Origin: Anaerotruncus rubiinfantis
Lineage (GTDB): Bacteria; Bacillota; Clostridia; Oscillospirales; Ruminococcaceae
DNA: 64,000 nucleotides
Direction: 5' to 3'
Assembly (NCBI RefSeq): GCF_900078395.1
Contig: NZ_FKLA01000009.1
Coordinates: 2,311,711-2,375,710, forward strand
The position numbers and the translations under genes were made by a program. This document shows, one piece after another, positions 26,583 through 36,121 of the stretch; position 1 is the stretch's first letter; the number at the start of each line of letters is the position of its first letter. The notes below the pieces were generated by a model, which made no database searches, was not told the DNA's origin, and saw only the letters and a list, made by a program, of their open reading frames with translations.

Positions 26583-27755
26583 TCAGTCGGATTTGCTTTT
26601 TGAAAAGAAATGGAATACCTTCGGTGACTTGATATCAATGGCCTTCACCGGACACATCTCATGGCAGCAAAAACAACGGATGCAGTTGGAATAATCAATA
26701 CTGGCCTTGCGCCCAGCAATCGCAATCGTCTTTGCCGGACAGCTTTCGGCGCATTTTCCGCATCCGATGCAGTCCTGCGTGCGGATTTTTGGCTTTGAGG
26801 CCAGATGCGGCTCGAGCCAGCGTACAGCCGGCCGCAAAAAGCCCGGCACATTGCCCGCAAAGTTAAGCGTCTTGCTCGCAGGCAGCGCAAAATCGGGCAC
26901 CGCCAGCCGGTCGGCGGCATCCGCATCCCCCAATATCTCCACCGCCTGCCAATTTCCCGGACAAAGCCCCCGTTTAACCGCTTCCGCAAGCATCGGCACC
27001 TCTTTGGGCGTCAGCCCGATCAGATGCGCCATCACCAGATCGAGCGCGTAAAAGTTTTCCCCGCGCGCCGCGGCCGTGATCCCGACATGCCGCGGCATGC
27101 CGCCGGTCGGACCGTCGCCTTCCATTGCGTCTATCCCATCGACAATTGTGAGCCCCGGCCGGATGAGCAGCGAAAGGTCGATCAGCATCTGCACAAACCG
27201 CGCGCTGTCCGGAAAACGGTAATGCAGCTGGGGCTTGAGCAGCCCCGGGATGCAGCCGAAGAGATTTTTAATCCCACACGACAGGGTCGTCATGCAGTGG
27301 GTCTTGAGTTTACAGATATTGATCACGTAGTCCGCGTCAGCAATGGGATCAATGATATCGAAAGAACGGCAGAGCCGGCCTTCGGCGACATGCAGTTCCC
27401 GAGAACCGCACGCGGTGTTGCAGGTAATCTTGCACCGGCGGGCCACTTCGGCGTATCCGGTCAGCTCATAGGCCGCGGAAAGCACCTGCGGCGTATATAA
27501 GCCGCCTGGACTGTCCGCAATCACGATATCGGTGATCCCCATTCCCTGTAAATGGCGCACCACCGCCTCGATCACCGCCGGATGAGTGGTGGCGGCGCGG
27601 TCCGGCTTGCAGCGCATAATGAGATTCGGTTTCACGACAACCTTCATTCCCGGACGAAGGTCGTCCGCTCCGAGTATGGAAAAATGGCGCGCGATTGCCT
27701 CGCGCACCGTCCGTTCGTTATAATCGTGGGTTTCAAGCAGGGAAATTGCAGCCAT
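26583..27755 (-). CDS. DUF362-domain protein with two 4Fe-4S clusters
   Basis: A 390-aa protein. The DUF362 domain covers about residues 25-280 (VVVKPNLIMR, ICKLKTHCMTTLSCGIKNLFG) and is followed by a bacterial-ferredoxin-like region with CIGCGKCAESCP and CIRCFCCHEMCP, enough for two 4Fe-4S clusters. Proteins of this type are common in anaerobes; a redox role is likely but the substrate is unknown. GAAGGAG lies 7 bases before the start. The gene is 36 bases after Nif3 in the same direction. Confidence 0.9.
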   Translation of the reverse strand: MAAISLLETHDYNERTVREAIARHFSILGADDLRPGMKVVVKPNLIMRCKPDRAATTHPAVIEAVVRHLQGMGITDIVIADSPGGLYTPQVLSAAYELTGYAEVARRCKITCNTACGSRELHVAEGRLCRSFDIIDPIADADYVINICKLKTHCMTTLSCGIKNLFGCIPGLLKPQLHYRFPDSARFVQMLIDLSLLIRPGLTIVDGIDAMEGDGPTGGMPRHVGITAAARGENFYALDLVMAHLIGLTPKEVPMLAEAVKRGLCPGNWQAVEILGDADAADRLAVPDFALPASKTLNFAGNVPGFLRPAVRWLEPHLASKPKIRTQDCIGCGKCAESCPAKTIAIAGRKASIDYSNCIRCFCCHEMCPVKAIDIKSPKVFHFFSKSKSD

Positions 27756-27791
27756 ATAGAACTCCTTCGGCGGTAAATTTCATTTGTCGGA

Positions 27792-28547
27792 TCAGATGGT
27801 GGTGGTCGGCGAGGCATCCGCATGCGCGACAGCGACCGGCACATCCGGCAGCGCCCTTTTGCAGAGTTCAGCCAGATATTCCACCACGAACCGTTCGGTG
27901 CCGTAATGCCCGGCATCGATCACCGTGATCCCCATGCGCACCGCATCGAGCATCACATCGTGTTTCACGTCGCCGGTGACAAGCGCCTGACAGCCGTTCG
28001 CGGCCGCCTCTGCCAGGAAACTGCCGCCGCTGCCGCCGCAGACCGCCACCCTTTCGACGGCGCGTCCGCCGTCGCAGTAGCGCACTGCCTGGTCGTCCAG
28101 CAGCCGCTTGACATAATAGGCGAACTCCGGCGGCGTCATGCCGCGCGCAAGCGTCCCTGCCCACAGCATCCCGTCCTCACCCACAACCGCGACATTCTGC
28201 AGTCCCAGCCGCGCGCAGAGGATATCATTCACGCCGCCCGGAGCCTTGTCGAGATTGGTGTGCGCGCTGATCACCGAAATCCCCGCGCGCACCAGCTTAT
28301 AAACCGGCATGTCGGCCGTGACTTTTTTGATGGGGTGGAAAATGACCGGATGATGGGTCACGATCAGGTTCGCGCCGCGGCCGGCCGCTTCCGCAATCAC
28401 CGCATCGGTCGCGTCGAGCGCGACCACCGTGCCGCGCACCATTTCCTCCGGATCGCCGACCAGCAAACCCGGGTTGTCAAAGTCCATGGCGGTAGAAAAA
28501 TCCGCCGCTTCATTGATGACGTCATATACATGTTTCACCGTTGCCAT
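27792..28547 (-). CDS. Nif3-like dinuclear metal-centre protein
   Basis: A 251-aa Nif3/YqfO-family protein. Expected metal ligands are visible in LIVTHHPVIFHP (His pair, near residue 64), SAHTNLDKAPGG (near 100) and the C-terminal DAGHYGTERFVVEYL (H and E). The family forms toroidal hexamers; its exact role is unsettled, possibly in metal or GTP-cyclohydrolase-related chemistry. Its start overlaps or abuts the trmK stop, and this trmK-Nif3 neighbourhood is the same as trmK-yqfO in Bacillus subtilis. Confidence 0.92.
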   Translation of the reverse strand: MATVKHVYDVINEAADFSTAMDFDNPGLLVGDPEEMVRGTVVALDATDAVIAEAAGRGANLIVTHHPVIFHPIKKVTADMPVYKLVRAGISVISAHTNLDKAPGGVNDILCARLGLQNVAVVGEDGMLWAGTLARGMTPPEFAYYVKRLLDDQAVRYCDGGRAVERVAVCGGSGGSFLAEAAANGCQALVTGDVKHDVMLDAVRMGITVIDAGHYGTERFVVEYLAELCKRALPDVPVAVAHADASPTTTI

Positions 28548-28548
28548 A

Positions 28549-29235
28549 TCAGTTCCCGCCTTCCAATTTTTCCAGCAGCGCGGCATACCGCGCAAGCTCT
28601 TCGCTGTCCAGGGAGGATCGTTTCAGGCCTTCCACTTTTTCCCGCACCTGCCGGGCCACTTTCGCAACATACTGCCGCGCGGCCGGATCCGGGCTGGCGA
28701 GCAGTTCTCCCACCCAGGCGGACGCGTCGTCAAGCTCCCGCGTCTGTCCAGTGTAAGCCGCCTGCATCACGATATAGGGAAAATATCTCGACACCACAGC
28801 CTTTTCCCGCAGAATTGCAAAACCGTTTGCGTACAGCGCGCGTCGCAGCCGTTCGTGCTTGGTCATCGGCTGCAGGAGAAACCGCAGGCCGGCGTCGCGG
28901 GTCCAGTCAGGGCGGCTTAGGATCTCCCAGATAAGGTCGCCCCCCATCCCCGCGATCACGATATCGTCCACCTGGCCCGGCCGGATGTCCGCCAAGCCAT
29001 CGCATAAAAGGAGTTTTGCCCGATGCCGCACCCTGTATGCGGACAAAGTGAAAGCCGCCTTTTCGAGCGGCTTTTGGTTGATGTCACACGCGAACCCAAA
29101 CGGCGCCTTTCCGCTGGCAAGCAGCCAGGCAATCAGGTAGCCATGGTCGGTACCAATGTCGGCGCAGCGCGCGCCATCCCGCACCATGGAAGCGATGGCG
29201 GCGAGCCGCGCGTCAAGTCTTGGCAGCTTTTCCAT
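28549..29235 (-). CDS. trmK: tRNA (adenine-22-N1)-methyltransferase
   Basis: A 228-aa class I SAM-dependent methyltransferase. SAM-binding motif I is CADIGTDHGYL (near residue 24), and the family signature IAGMGGDLIWEIL follows near 94. It methylates N1 of A22 in some tRNAs. A coiled-coil-like C-terminal domain completes the usual TrmK length. Its ATG overlaps the stop of the upstream DUF1858 gene (TGATG). Confidence 0.93.
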   Translation of the reverse strand: MEKLPRLDARLAAIASMVRDGARCADIGTDHGYLIAWLLASGKAPFGFACDINQKPLEKAAFTLSAYRVRHRAKLLLCDGLADIRPGQVDDIVIAGMGGDLIWEILSRPDWTRDAGLRFLLQPMTKHERLRRALYANGFAILREKAVVSRYFPYIVMQAAYTGQTRELDDASAWVGELLASPDPAARQYVAKVARQVREKVEGLKRSSLDSEELARYAALLEKLEGGN

Positions 29236-29447
29236 CAGGCCATAACGTTCTTCGCGCCCTCATGGGCGTTGAGTTTTCTGAGCAGGTCGTCACAGTCCAC
29301 ATCGTGCACCTGGCAGGCCTCTTCGATGGTTTCTCCGCGGGATGACGGACAGCCCAGGCAGTGCATACCCATTTCAATGAAGTATTTGGCGAGGGAAACG
29401 TCGTGGTCGAGCGCTTCGCCGATGAGGGTATCCTTTGTATAGGTCAT
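29235..29447 (-). CDS. DUF1858 (redox disulfide-type) small protein
   Basis: A 70-aa protein with MTYTKDTLIGEALDHD and the motif GMHCLGCPSSRGETIEEAC, a CxxC centre flanked by helices typical of DUF1858 'hybrid cluster protein-associated' domains. It probably takes part in thiol or iron-sulfur redox chemistry. The start at 29447 follows GGAGG by 9 bases. It heads the operon that continues with trmK, Nif3 and DUF362. Confidence 0.88.
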   Translation of the reverse strand: MTYTKDTLIGEALDHDVSLAKYFIEMGMHCLGCPSSRGETIEEACQVHDVDCDDLLRKLNAHEGAKNVMA

Positions 29448-29562
29448 TTTGAAAGCCTCCAATTTTAAAGTCTTTGATTGGAAAAATTATAGCACGTTTC
29501 CCGTATCCAGGCAATACCGGGAGCACACATGCGGAAAGTTTCCGCCCGTTAAGGCATGAAAA

Positions 29563-29588
29563 AGGCCGCCGTATCAAAACGGCGGCCT
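29563..29588 (-). terminator. Terminator of the zinc-ribbon gene
   Basis: AGGCCGCCGT pairs with ACGGCGGCCT over a six-base loop; on the minus strand it is followed by TTTTTC. Confidence 0.85.
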
Positions 29589-29604
29589 GAAAGCATTCAG
29601 TGGA

Positions 29605-29883
29605 TTACTGCTGCTCTTTCATCTTGGCAAAGCAGTCGGAGCAGTAGACCGGACGGTCCTCACGCGGCTGGAACGGAACTTTCGCTTCGCATCCGCAGGA
29701 AGCACAGGTCGCGGTGAACATCTCTCTCTGGGGTCTGGTGCTGTTTTTACGGGCGTCACGGCAAGCTTTGCAGCGCTGGGGCTCGTTGACGAAGCCTCTC
29801 TCTGCGTAGAATTCCTGTTCACCAGCGGTGAAAACAAACTCGGATCCGCACTCTTTGCATGTCAGTGTTTTGTCAGTGTACAT
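29605..29883 (-). CDS. Zinc-ribbon domain protein
   Basis: A 92-aa protein with four CxxC knuckles in two pairs: CKECG and CKAC (residues 9-40), then CASCG and CSDC (60-84). The family is conserved in Clostridia, where it is sometimes called a CxxC-x17-CxxC protein; its role is unknown but binding of nucleic acid or of a translation factor is possible. It has its own terminator and probably its own promoter. Confidence 0.85.
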   Translation of the reverse strand: MYTDKTLTCKECGSEFVFTAGEQEFYAERGFVNEPQRCKACRDARKNSTRPQREMFTATCASCGCEAKVPFQPREDRPVYCSDCFAKMKEQQ

Positions 29884-30025
29884 TTTGGTTACCTCGCTTA
29901 AAATTTGGATTTACCCGCTGGAACTGCGTGGACCGAGATTGAAATCAAGCTCTGCCAATGGCGCCAAAGGGTATTTTTTATGCAATCCCTCTCGGGACTG
30001 TCACAGGATAGGGTTTGCGAAAGGC

Positions 30026-30634
30026 TCACTCGCAGGTGAACACATTCCGCAGCTTTCGCCGCACTCTTTGCAAGGCATTGTCAACAGCTTTCGTGGATGA
30101 GCCGAGTTGTTTTGACATCTCGTCATAGGAGTAGGAGCTGAGGTACAATTGTAAAACTTGCCGTTCGAAGATAGACAAAAGGTTTTCGATTCGCCGGTTG
30201 CGGGCATCGGTTTCCTCATTGCGGATCACCAACAGTTCCGGGTCGTCTCCGGCAGCCACAACACCAAGCTGCTCAGGGGCGTCGGACCCGCTCAGGGAAA
30301 CATATCCGCGCATGGGGGCGTTTTTATCCCGCATATGGGCTTTTACCGCGCTGAGCATCTTGTTGTTCACGCACACGGTAGCAAAGGTCTTAAAGCTGCC
30401 GGGCAGGTCGTCGCGGTAGTTACGCACCGCTTTCAGAAGGGCGATCATCCCTTCCTGATACAGATCATCTGCATCCAGTTCATTGCGCAGGTAACTTCTG
30501 GCGCGCAACTGTACAAGCGGGGCGAAGCGCTGGATCAGCGCTGTCAATGCATCGTTGTCGCCGTCTTTGGCAAGCCTGGCCAGCTCTTCATCACGCATGC
30601 CTCTCAAAAGTGCAGATTGTGAAGTCCTGTCCAT
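30026..30634 (-). CDS. sigH: SigH-like sporulation RNA polymerase sigma factor
   Basis: A 202-aa sigma-70-family factor. Region 2 spans about residues 18-90 (DADDLYQEGMIALLKAVRNY, SFKTFATVCVNNKM), and region 4 is the C-terminal helix pair (SIFERQVLQLYLSSYSYDEMSKQLG, KAVDNALQRVRRKL). Size and order match SigH (sigma-30), which in Clostridia and Bacilli turns on early sporulation genes. A near-consensus sigma-A promoter (30691-30719) drives it. It could be another sigma-30-like paralogue, so the symbol is tentative. Confidence 0.82.
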   Translation of the reverse strand: MDRTSQSALLRGMRDEELARLAKDGDNDALTALIQRFAPLVQLRARSYLRNELDADDLYQEGMIALLKAVRNYRDDLPGSFKTFATVCVNNKMLSAVKAHMRDKNAPMRGYVSLSGSDAPEQLGVVAAGDDPELLVIRNEETDARNRRIENLLSIFERQVLQLYLSSYSYDEMSKQLGSSTKAVDNALQRVRRKLRNVFTCE

Positions 30635-30690
30635 TTAAGCTCTCCCAAATTCCAACGTGTCAGCACGTCGTCTAAGCTGATGCAAGCTTT

Positions 30691-30719
30691 ATTATAGCGT
30701 CAACTTTTCCTTTTGTCAA
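30691..30719 (-). promoter_or_regulatory. Consensus sigma-A promoter of the SigH-like gene
   Basis: TTGACA (30714-30719) and TATAAT (30691-30696) match the consensus exactly and are separated by 17 bases on the minus strand, about 57 bases before the start codon. Confidence 0.88.
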
Positions 30720-30799
30720 GCTTTTTGAAAAACTGCAATCTTTTCGGCATGGTTTTGTGAAATTTTCCAAAATCCGATTTTATTTTCCATCCATACAGC

Positions 30800-32152
30800 C
30801 TAAACCGTGACATCCCGCAGCCAGCGGAACCTGCAAATCCGTACCGAGGAAACGACCGTTTTGAGGATCTCGTCGCACTTGAGCACCAGGAACACCGCGG
30901 GTGCGGGCCAGCCGAGCCAAAGCCCGGTGAAGAATCCAAGCGGTACCGCGACGCCCCACAGGAAGATCACCTCGCAGACCAGCACGAACTTTGCGTCGCC
31001 GCCCGCGCGCAGAACCCCCACCATTCCGACCATTGCGATCGCCTGGAAAAAGACGATCAGCGCGCCGACCCGATTGATGGCCAGCGCAATCGCAATGGTT
31101 TCGGCTGACAGCTCATACATCGAGACAAAAACCGGAGAAAGCAGCAGCGTGACCACAGCCGAAAAGATTCCCAGCAGGATTGACAGCGCGAACAGGGTGA
31201 TCGAACGCTGCTTGGCACGCTCGATGTCACCCGAACCGATCGTGTTGCCCACGATGGTGAGCGCCGCGTTGCCCACGCCGAATATGATCACCGAAACCAA
31301 TTGGTTCAAAACCGAATAGATGCTGTTCGCCGCGACGAAATTCGTACCCATCCGTCCGATGACCACGGCGACCATCGACACGCCAAGTCCCCACATCAGC
31401 TCGTTGCCGATAACCGGAATGGAAATGGAGACATATTTTCCATAAAGCGGCCGGTTGTTCGGCAGAAGGTCCCGCAGCGAAAAACGGATCTTCTTTTCCT
31501 TCCACAGGATATAACCGACCGCGATCAAAAATTCGCTCACACGCGCGACGCAGGTCGCGATCGCGCCGCCGCGGATTTCCAGCCGCGGCGCGCCGAAGTT
31601 GCCGAAGATCAGCATGTAGTTCAGGGTGGTGTTGACGACGAGCGAAGTCAGATAGACCACCACCGAAATGTTGACCGTACCGATCGACCGCAGCATCATG
31701 ATCGACATATTCGCAAGCGCATACAGTGGGTACGACCAGCCGATGATCCGCAGATACTGTGCGCCATATTCGATGACCGCGGTTTCGGTCGTGAAGATTG
31801 ACATAAACTGGGTCGGGAAAATGAGCGCGATCAGGCTGAAAATAATCGCAGAAACAAAGCCGACCTTAAAGGTCATCGCTTCGATCCGCCTGATGGTCTC
31901 AACATCCTTTTTCCCCCAGAACTGCGCAATCAGGACATTCGCGCCGCCCGATACCCCAAAACAGACGATCATCAGCATAAACCAGAGCTGGTTTGCGATC
32001 GAGGTCGCGGACAGCTGCGTCTCGCCAAGCTGCCCGATCATCAGGGTGTCCATCATCGATACTGCGACGGTGATGAGATTCTGCAATGCAATCGGCACTG
32101 CGATTGTAACAAGGGTCCGATAGAACGCCTTGTCGCTGACAAAGAGTTTCAT
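30800..32152 (-). CDS. MATE-family multidrug efflux transporter
   Basis: A 450-aa membrane protein with about twelve hydrophobic helices and the family's opening MKLFVSDKAFYRTLVTIAVPIALQNLI, followed by MMDTLMIGQLGE. MATE proteins export drugs or metabolites in exchange for Na+ or H+. GGGAGG precedes the start at 32152 (an in-frame ATG lies four codons earlier). It differs clearly from the second MATE gene at 33.5 kb. The two flank the cyclophilin gene. Confidence 0.93.
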   Translation of the reverse strand: MKLFVSDKAFYRTLVTIAVPIALQNLITVAVSMMDTLMIGQLGETQLSATSIANQLWFMLMIVCFGVSGGANVLIAQFWGKKDVETIRRIEAMTFKVGFVSAIIFSLIALIFPTQFMSIFTTETAVIEYGAQYLRIIGWSYPLYALANMSIMMLRSIGTVNISVVVYLTSLVVNTTLNYMLIFGNFGAPRLEIRGGAIATCVARVSEFLIAVGYILWKEKKIRFSLRDLLPNNRPLYGKYVSISIPVIGNELMWGLGVSMVAVVIGRMGTNFVAANSIYSVLNQLVSVIIFGVGNAALTIVGNTIGSGDIERAKQRSITLFALSILLGIFSAVVTLLLSPVFVSMYELSAETIAIALAINRVGALIVFFQAIAMVGMVGVLRAGGDAKFVLVCEVIFLWGVAVPLGFFTGLWLGWPAPAVFLVLKCDEILKTVVSSVRICRFRWLRDVTV

Positions 32153-32184
32153 GTTTCCTCCCATATCCCTTCAAACAGAAAACG

Positions 32185-32203
32185 GGCGGGCTCCCGGCCC
32201 GCC
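32185..32203 (-). terminator. Terminator of the cyclophilin gene
   Basis: GGCGGGC pairs with GCCCGCC over five bases and is followed on the minus strand by CGTTTTC. Confidence 0.7.
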
Positions 32204-32220
32204 ACAGGGTGTTTTCCATC

Positions 32221-33228
32221 TTATCCTTCGGTTGCGTATTCGGCCGCGATCCTGTCGACCACGTCCATCCCCTCAATCACGTAGCCAAACACAGTGTGTT
32301 TGTAATCGAGGTGCGGCGTGCCGCCGAGTTCCTCATAACGCGCCAGCACCGGCTCCATCTGCGCCGCGAAGCTCTCCGGGATACCCTGGTTGGCCTCTTC
32401 GGTCAGTTTTGCGTTGAGTTCGTTCACCATCGCCTGGACTTCCTCTTCGCTCTTTCCGGCCGCCTGCGCCTTTCCGACTTCCTCCTGGTAAAACGCCACC
32501 TTGCCTTCAAACAGGTTCTGGTACATCATGGCAATATACTTCTGCCGCTCCTCCTCTGAAATCGCTGCGGGATTGCGCTGCACGATGAAAAACTGGCTGC
32601 CGTTTGTATTCGAACCCCGGTTCGCCATCGAAAGCGAGCCGCGGAAATTGTGTGCGATATAGGAGAATTCGTCCGTGAAGTCGTCGCCCCAGATGCTTTC
32701 CCCCGCTGTTCCGGTGCCGGTTGGGTCGCCGCCCTGGATCATAAATTCATTGATCACCCGGTGGAAAGTGAGCCCGTCGTAATAGCCGTTCTTTGCGTGG
32801 GTCATGAAGTTCTCAACCGCTTTCGGGGCCTGCTCCGGGAACAGCCGGATCTTGATCACTCCCTCGTTCGTTTCGATCGTCGCGACCGGCAGCCCCTCGT
32901 ATTTTCCGGTACCCGCATAGAGCGCTTCCATCTCCTCCATAAGCTGTTCCGGCGTCAGATCCGCACCTGCTACCGCGAGCTCCGGAAGTGTGTCATCAGC
33001 CGCCTGGGAAGCGTTTTCGGAGGCTGTCTGCGGGATTTCCCCTTCGACCGTCACCTTCAGAATGGTCGCCGCCTGTTTTTCCGGTTCTGACGAAACCTGT
33101 GAAGATGCGCCCTGCGATGAAACCGCTGAAGAGGACGGCACCGAAGAGGAGCCGCCCTGCTGCGTGCCGCAGGCGGCAAAGGTCAGAATGGCCGAAGCGG
33201 CCAGCAGAACTGCAAGGATTCTTTTCAT
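32221..33228 (-). CDS. Cyclophilin-type peptidyl-prolyl isomerase lipoprotein
   Basis: A 335-aa extracytoplasmic lipoprotein. The signal peptide ends in LTFAAC, giving lipid-modified Cys20, followed by a Ser-rich linker to about residue 55. The cyclophilin fold runs from about residue 118: [19 protein letters not shown] (catalytic Arg), [19 protein letters not shown] and the final [17 protein letters not shown]. An insertion of about 60 mostly helical residues (residues 235-295) interrupts the domain. It assists folding of exported proteins at the outer face of the membrane. Confidence 0.93.
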   Translation of the reverse strand: MKRILAVLLAASAILTFAACGTQQGGSSSVPSSSAVSSQGASSQVSSEPEKQAATILKVTVEGEIPQTASENASQAADDTLPELAVAGADLTPEQLMEEMEALYAGTGKYEGLPVATIETNEGVIKIRLFPEQAPKAVENFMTHAKNGYYDGLTFHRVINEFMIQGGDPTGTGTAGESIWGDDFTDEFSYIAHNFRGSLSMANRGSNTNGSQFFIVQRNPAAISEEERQKYIAMMYQNLFEGKVAFYQEEVGKAQAAGKSEEEVQAMVNELNAKLTEEANQGIPESFAAQMEPVLARYEELGGTPHLDYKHTVFGYVIEGMDVVDRIAAEYATEG

Positions 33229-33458
33229 AGTTGATAATTCCTTTCTTTACGGGAAAAGTGTCCGCCGGACAGCGGACAGCAAACATTTCCATTTATCAGA
33301 AGTTTTTCACAAAAAAGCCTTCTTATACTTTTACTATATAATGGCGGGATTGTCAAGTTTTCCATGGAAAGCAGAATTTCCAAAAGCCATTGCATCTGCC
33401 GCGGGAACTGTTAAAATAAAAGATGGAAGTCCCCATCGAAAGAAAGGAATCGAATGCG

Positions 33459-34853
33459 ATGGCACCTTCATCCGCGGCACAGCTTTCCCAAAAGGACGCA
33501 CAGTTCCGGCAGTTTGCATTGGAGGGGAACCTCTGGAAGGTTCTCTGGAAGGTTTGTATCCCGCTTGCGACCTATCACTGCATCACGCTTGTCTTTGCCC
33601 TGCTCGATTCGCTTATGGCCGCCCATATCGGCCCGGAAGCTATCTCCACCGTGGCCTGCTTCGCCCAGATCCTGTTTATGCTCTCCTCGATCGGGATCGG
33701 GCTTTCGGTGGGCGGCGGAATTCAGATTGCGGCCGCTTACGGCGCGGGCGACTACGAACGGGTCAAGCAGACCATCAACACCCTGTTTGCCCTGTGTGCT
33801 GTCTTTGCTCTTCTGCTTGGCCTGCTGTTCCCGTTCGCGCGGCCGTTTTTGCGGCTGATCGGCACGCCGGAGGGATTGATCGAAGGCGGGCTTCTCTTCT
33901 TCCGGATCAGCCTCATCGGCAGGATTCTTGAAACCTTCAACAACGTCTACATCGCGGTCGAGCGTTCCCGCGGCAAGACCGCCCGCATTATGGCGCTCAA
34001 CTTTTCGGTCATCGTCCTGAAACTTTCGCTCACAGCGTTCTTTGTCTACGGCTTACACGGCACCATCACCCACATTGCAATCGCGACCGCTGTTTCGCAG
34101 GCCTTTCTGTTTGCAGCGGGCTTCTTCTGCCTGCGCCGCCGGAATGACGTATTCGGCCTTTCCCTTTCACACATCCGGATGGATGCGCGGACCCTGCGCC
34201 CGCTTTTTGGGCTCTCAATCCCGGTCATCCTGGAAAAGGCGTTTTTCTATTACGGGAAGGTCGTGGTCAACACCATGAGCGCTTCCTACGGCGATCTGAC
34301 CATCGGCGCGCTCGGAATCTCGAACAATCTCGGCGGTATTACGACTTCCCCGCAGGAGGGCTTCCAGGACGGAAGTACTTCAATCATCAGCCAGAACATT
34401 GGCGGCGGGCGGCTCGACCGTGCGATGGGCGCCTTCAAGCGGCTGCTCGTGATCGAAGTGGCAATCGGCCTCATCGGCTGTGTTCTGACCCTTGCGCTGC
34501 TGCCAATGATCCTGCGAATATTCGCCGGGGAGGACCTTGTATTTGCCGGGCTTATCGGTTACATCTACCGCTGGGAGGCGTTCGCGCTTGCCCCGACCGG
34601 GATCTTTTCCGCAGTGATGGCCCTGCTCTATGGGTTTGGCTACACCCGGCTCGCCTTCCTTGTCAACTTTTCCCGGCTGTTTATCTTCCGCATCCCCGTG
34701 CTCTGGCTTTTACAGAATTTTACCGGACTCGGCTGGAAAAGCGTCGGCATCGTCATGTTTGCCAGCAATACCGGGATCGGGCTTTTCAGTCTCCTGATCC
34801 TCGCGCTGGTGCTCTGGCGGATGCGCACTCAGCCGCCGGGCCTGCTGTCCTGA
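33459..34853 (+). CDS. Second MATE-family transporter
   Basis: A 464-aa membrane protein with about twelve hydrophobic helices. Family features include VCIPLATYHCITLVFALLDS, and GTSTIISQNIGGGRLDRA-like sequence in the second half. The start at 33459 follows AAGGAA by ten bases; an in-frame ATG at 33423 is also possible. It is transcribed divergently from the cyclophilin gene. Substrate unknown. Confidence 0.9.
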   Translation: MAPSSAAQLSQKDAQFRQFALEGNLWKVLWKVCIPLATYHCITLVFALLDSLMAAHIGPEAISTVACFAQILFMLSSIGIGLSVGGGIQIAAAYGAGDYERVKQTINTLFALCAVFALLLGLLFPFARPFLRLIGTPEGLIEGGLLFFRISLIGRILETFNNVYIAVERSRGKTARIMALNFSVIVLKLSLTAFFVYGLHGTITHIAIATAVSQAFLFAAGFFCLRRRNDVFGLSLSHIRMDARTLRPLFGLSIPVILEKAFFYYGKVVVNTMSASYGDLTIGALGISNNLGGITTSPQEGFQDGSTSIISQNIGGGRLDRAMGAFKRLLVIEVAIGLIGCVLTLALLPMILRIFAGEDLVFAGLIGYIYRWEAFALAPTGIFSAVMALLYGFGYTRLAFLVNFSRLFIFRIPVLWLLQNFTGLGWKSVGIVMFASNTGIGLFSLLILALVLWRMRTQPPGLLS

Positions 34854-34860
34854 AAATGCT

Positions 34861-34904
34861 AAAACCGCCCATCCGTGCAAAATGGTACGGGTGGGCGGTT
34901 TTTC
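34861..34904. terminator. Bidirectional terminator
   Basis: AAAACCGCCCA pairs with TGGGCGGTTTT, with an inner CCGT/ACGG stem, and is followed by T-rich sequence on the plus strand and A/T on the other. It separates the converging MATE and aldo/keto reductase genes. Confidence 0.85.
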
Positions 34905-34913
34905 GTTGTCCTG

Positions 34914-36062
34914 CTATCTGCCGAAAAGCGACGCGGCCTGCCTCATATTTTCGGTGACCTTTACGCCGAACGGGCAGCGGCCTTCGCACGCGCCGCATCC
35001 GGCGCATTCCCCGGCCGTGTGCGGCAGCAGCGCATAATGCTCCCGGACGGTCTCCGGCACCTGGCCCTGCGCTTTCGCCAGGTTTAAAAATTTCGTGACG
35101 GACGCCACATCGATGCCCACGGGACACGGCGCACAGTGCCCGCAGTACATACAGTGCCCCTGCCAGCTGATCTTCGGAAAAGACGCGAACGCGGCGGCAT
35201 AATCCCGCTCGGCATCCGAAGCGGTCTCGTAGGAAACGCTTTGCAAAAGCTCTTCCACCGTGTGCGCGCCAGACATGACGGCGGCCACAGCGGGCCGTGT
35301 CAGCGCGTAATGGATGCACTGGAGCGGTGTGAGCGCCCTGCCGGCGGGCGAAAGCCGCGCATTGAGCAGATCCCCGCCGCCAAATGCTTTCATGACCGTA
35401 ATCCCCACCCCAAGACGGCTGCAGGCCTCATAGAGCGCCTCCCGTTCCGGGTCCATATTGACAAGCGCGCCTTCGTAATTCCTGCCGTCCCAGAGCGCGG
35501 CACAGTCCTCGCCCGCGGGCTGTAGATCATAGCATGGGTTTATACTGAACATCAGCACTTCGATGAGCCCGCTTTCCACCGCGGCGCGCGCGGAAAGCGG
35601 ATTGTGGCTGCTCAGCCCGATGTGCCGGATCTTCCCCTGCGCTTTGAGTTCCTTGGCAAACCGCATGACAGGTCCGTCCGCGACCGCCTTCCAGTCCTCC
35701 AGGGAATCCACGTAATGGATCATGCCAATCTCGATATGATCGGTTTCAAGCCGTTCCAAAAGATCGGCAAACCCCGCTTTTACCTCTTCAATTTTCCGGG
35801 TGCGTTCATACTGCCCATTTTTCCAGACGGTGCACAGATGCGCCTGCAGGACGAATTTTTCCCGCCGCCCGCGCAGCGCCTTACCCAGCCGGGTACGCAT
35901 ATCCGGATTCGGCGTGTAAAGGTCGATGCAGTTGACTCCCGCCTGCTGCGCCGCGTCCAAAAGCGGCTCGACCAGCGCGCCGTCGTGATCCACAAACCCT
36001 TCGCACCCGATGCCGATTTCACCGACCATCAGCCCTGTTTTTCCCAATTCACGATAATTCAT
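34914..36062 (-). CDS. Aldo/keto reductase with C-terminal 4Fe-4S domain
   Basis: A 382-aa protein. Residues 1-280 form an aldo/keto reductase barrel (MNYRELGKTGLMVGEIGIGCEG, GVNCIDLYTPNPD with catalytic Asp/Tyr, HIGLSSHNP). The C-terminal region has CMYCGHCAPCPVGID and CAGCGACEGRCPFGV, enough for two 4Fe-4S clusters. Fused reductases like this are common in strict anaerobes; the substrate is unknown. AAAGGAATCGGGAT precedes the start. Confidence 0.93.
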   Translation of the reverse strand: MNYRELGKTGLMVGEIGIGCEGFVDHDGALVEPLLDAAQQAGVNCIDLYTPNPDMRTRLGKALRGRREKFVLQAHLCTVWKNGQYERTRKIEEVKAGFADLLERLETDHIEIGMIHYVDSLEDWKAVADGPVMRFAKELKAQGKIRHIGLSSHNPLSARAAVESGLIEVLMFSINPCYDLQPAGEDCAALWDGRNYEGALVNMDPEREALYEACSRLGVGITVMKAFGGGDLLNARLSPAGRALTPLQCIHYALTRPAVAAVMSGAHTVEELLQSVSYETASDAERDYAAAFASFPKISWQGHCMYCGHCAPCPVGIDVASVTKFLNLAKAQGQVPETVREHYALLPHTAGECAGCGACEGRCPFGVKVTENMRQAASLFGR

Positions 36063-36121
36063 ATCCCGATTCCTTTCCCTGTTTCTTTCAGGTTATTGTA
36101 GCACCTGAAGCCGGCTTCAGG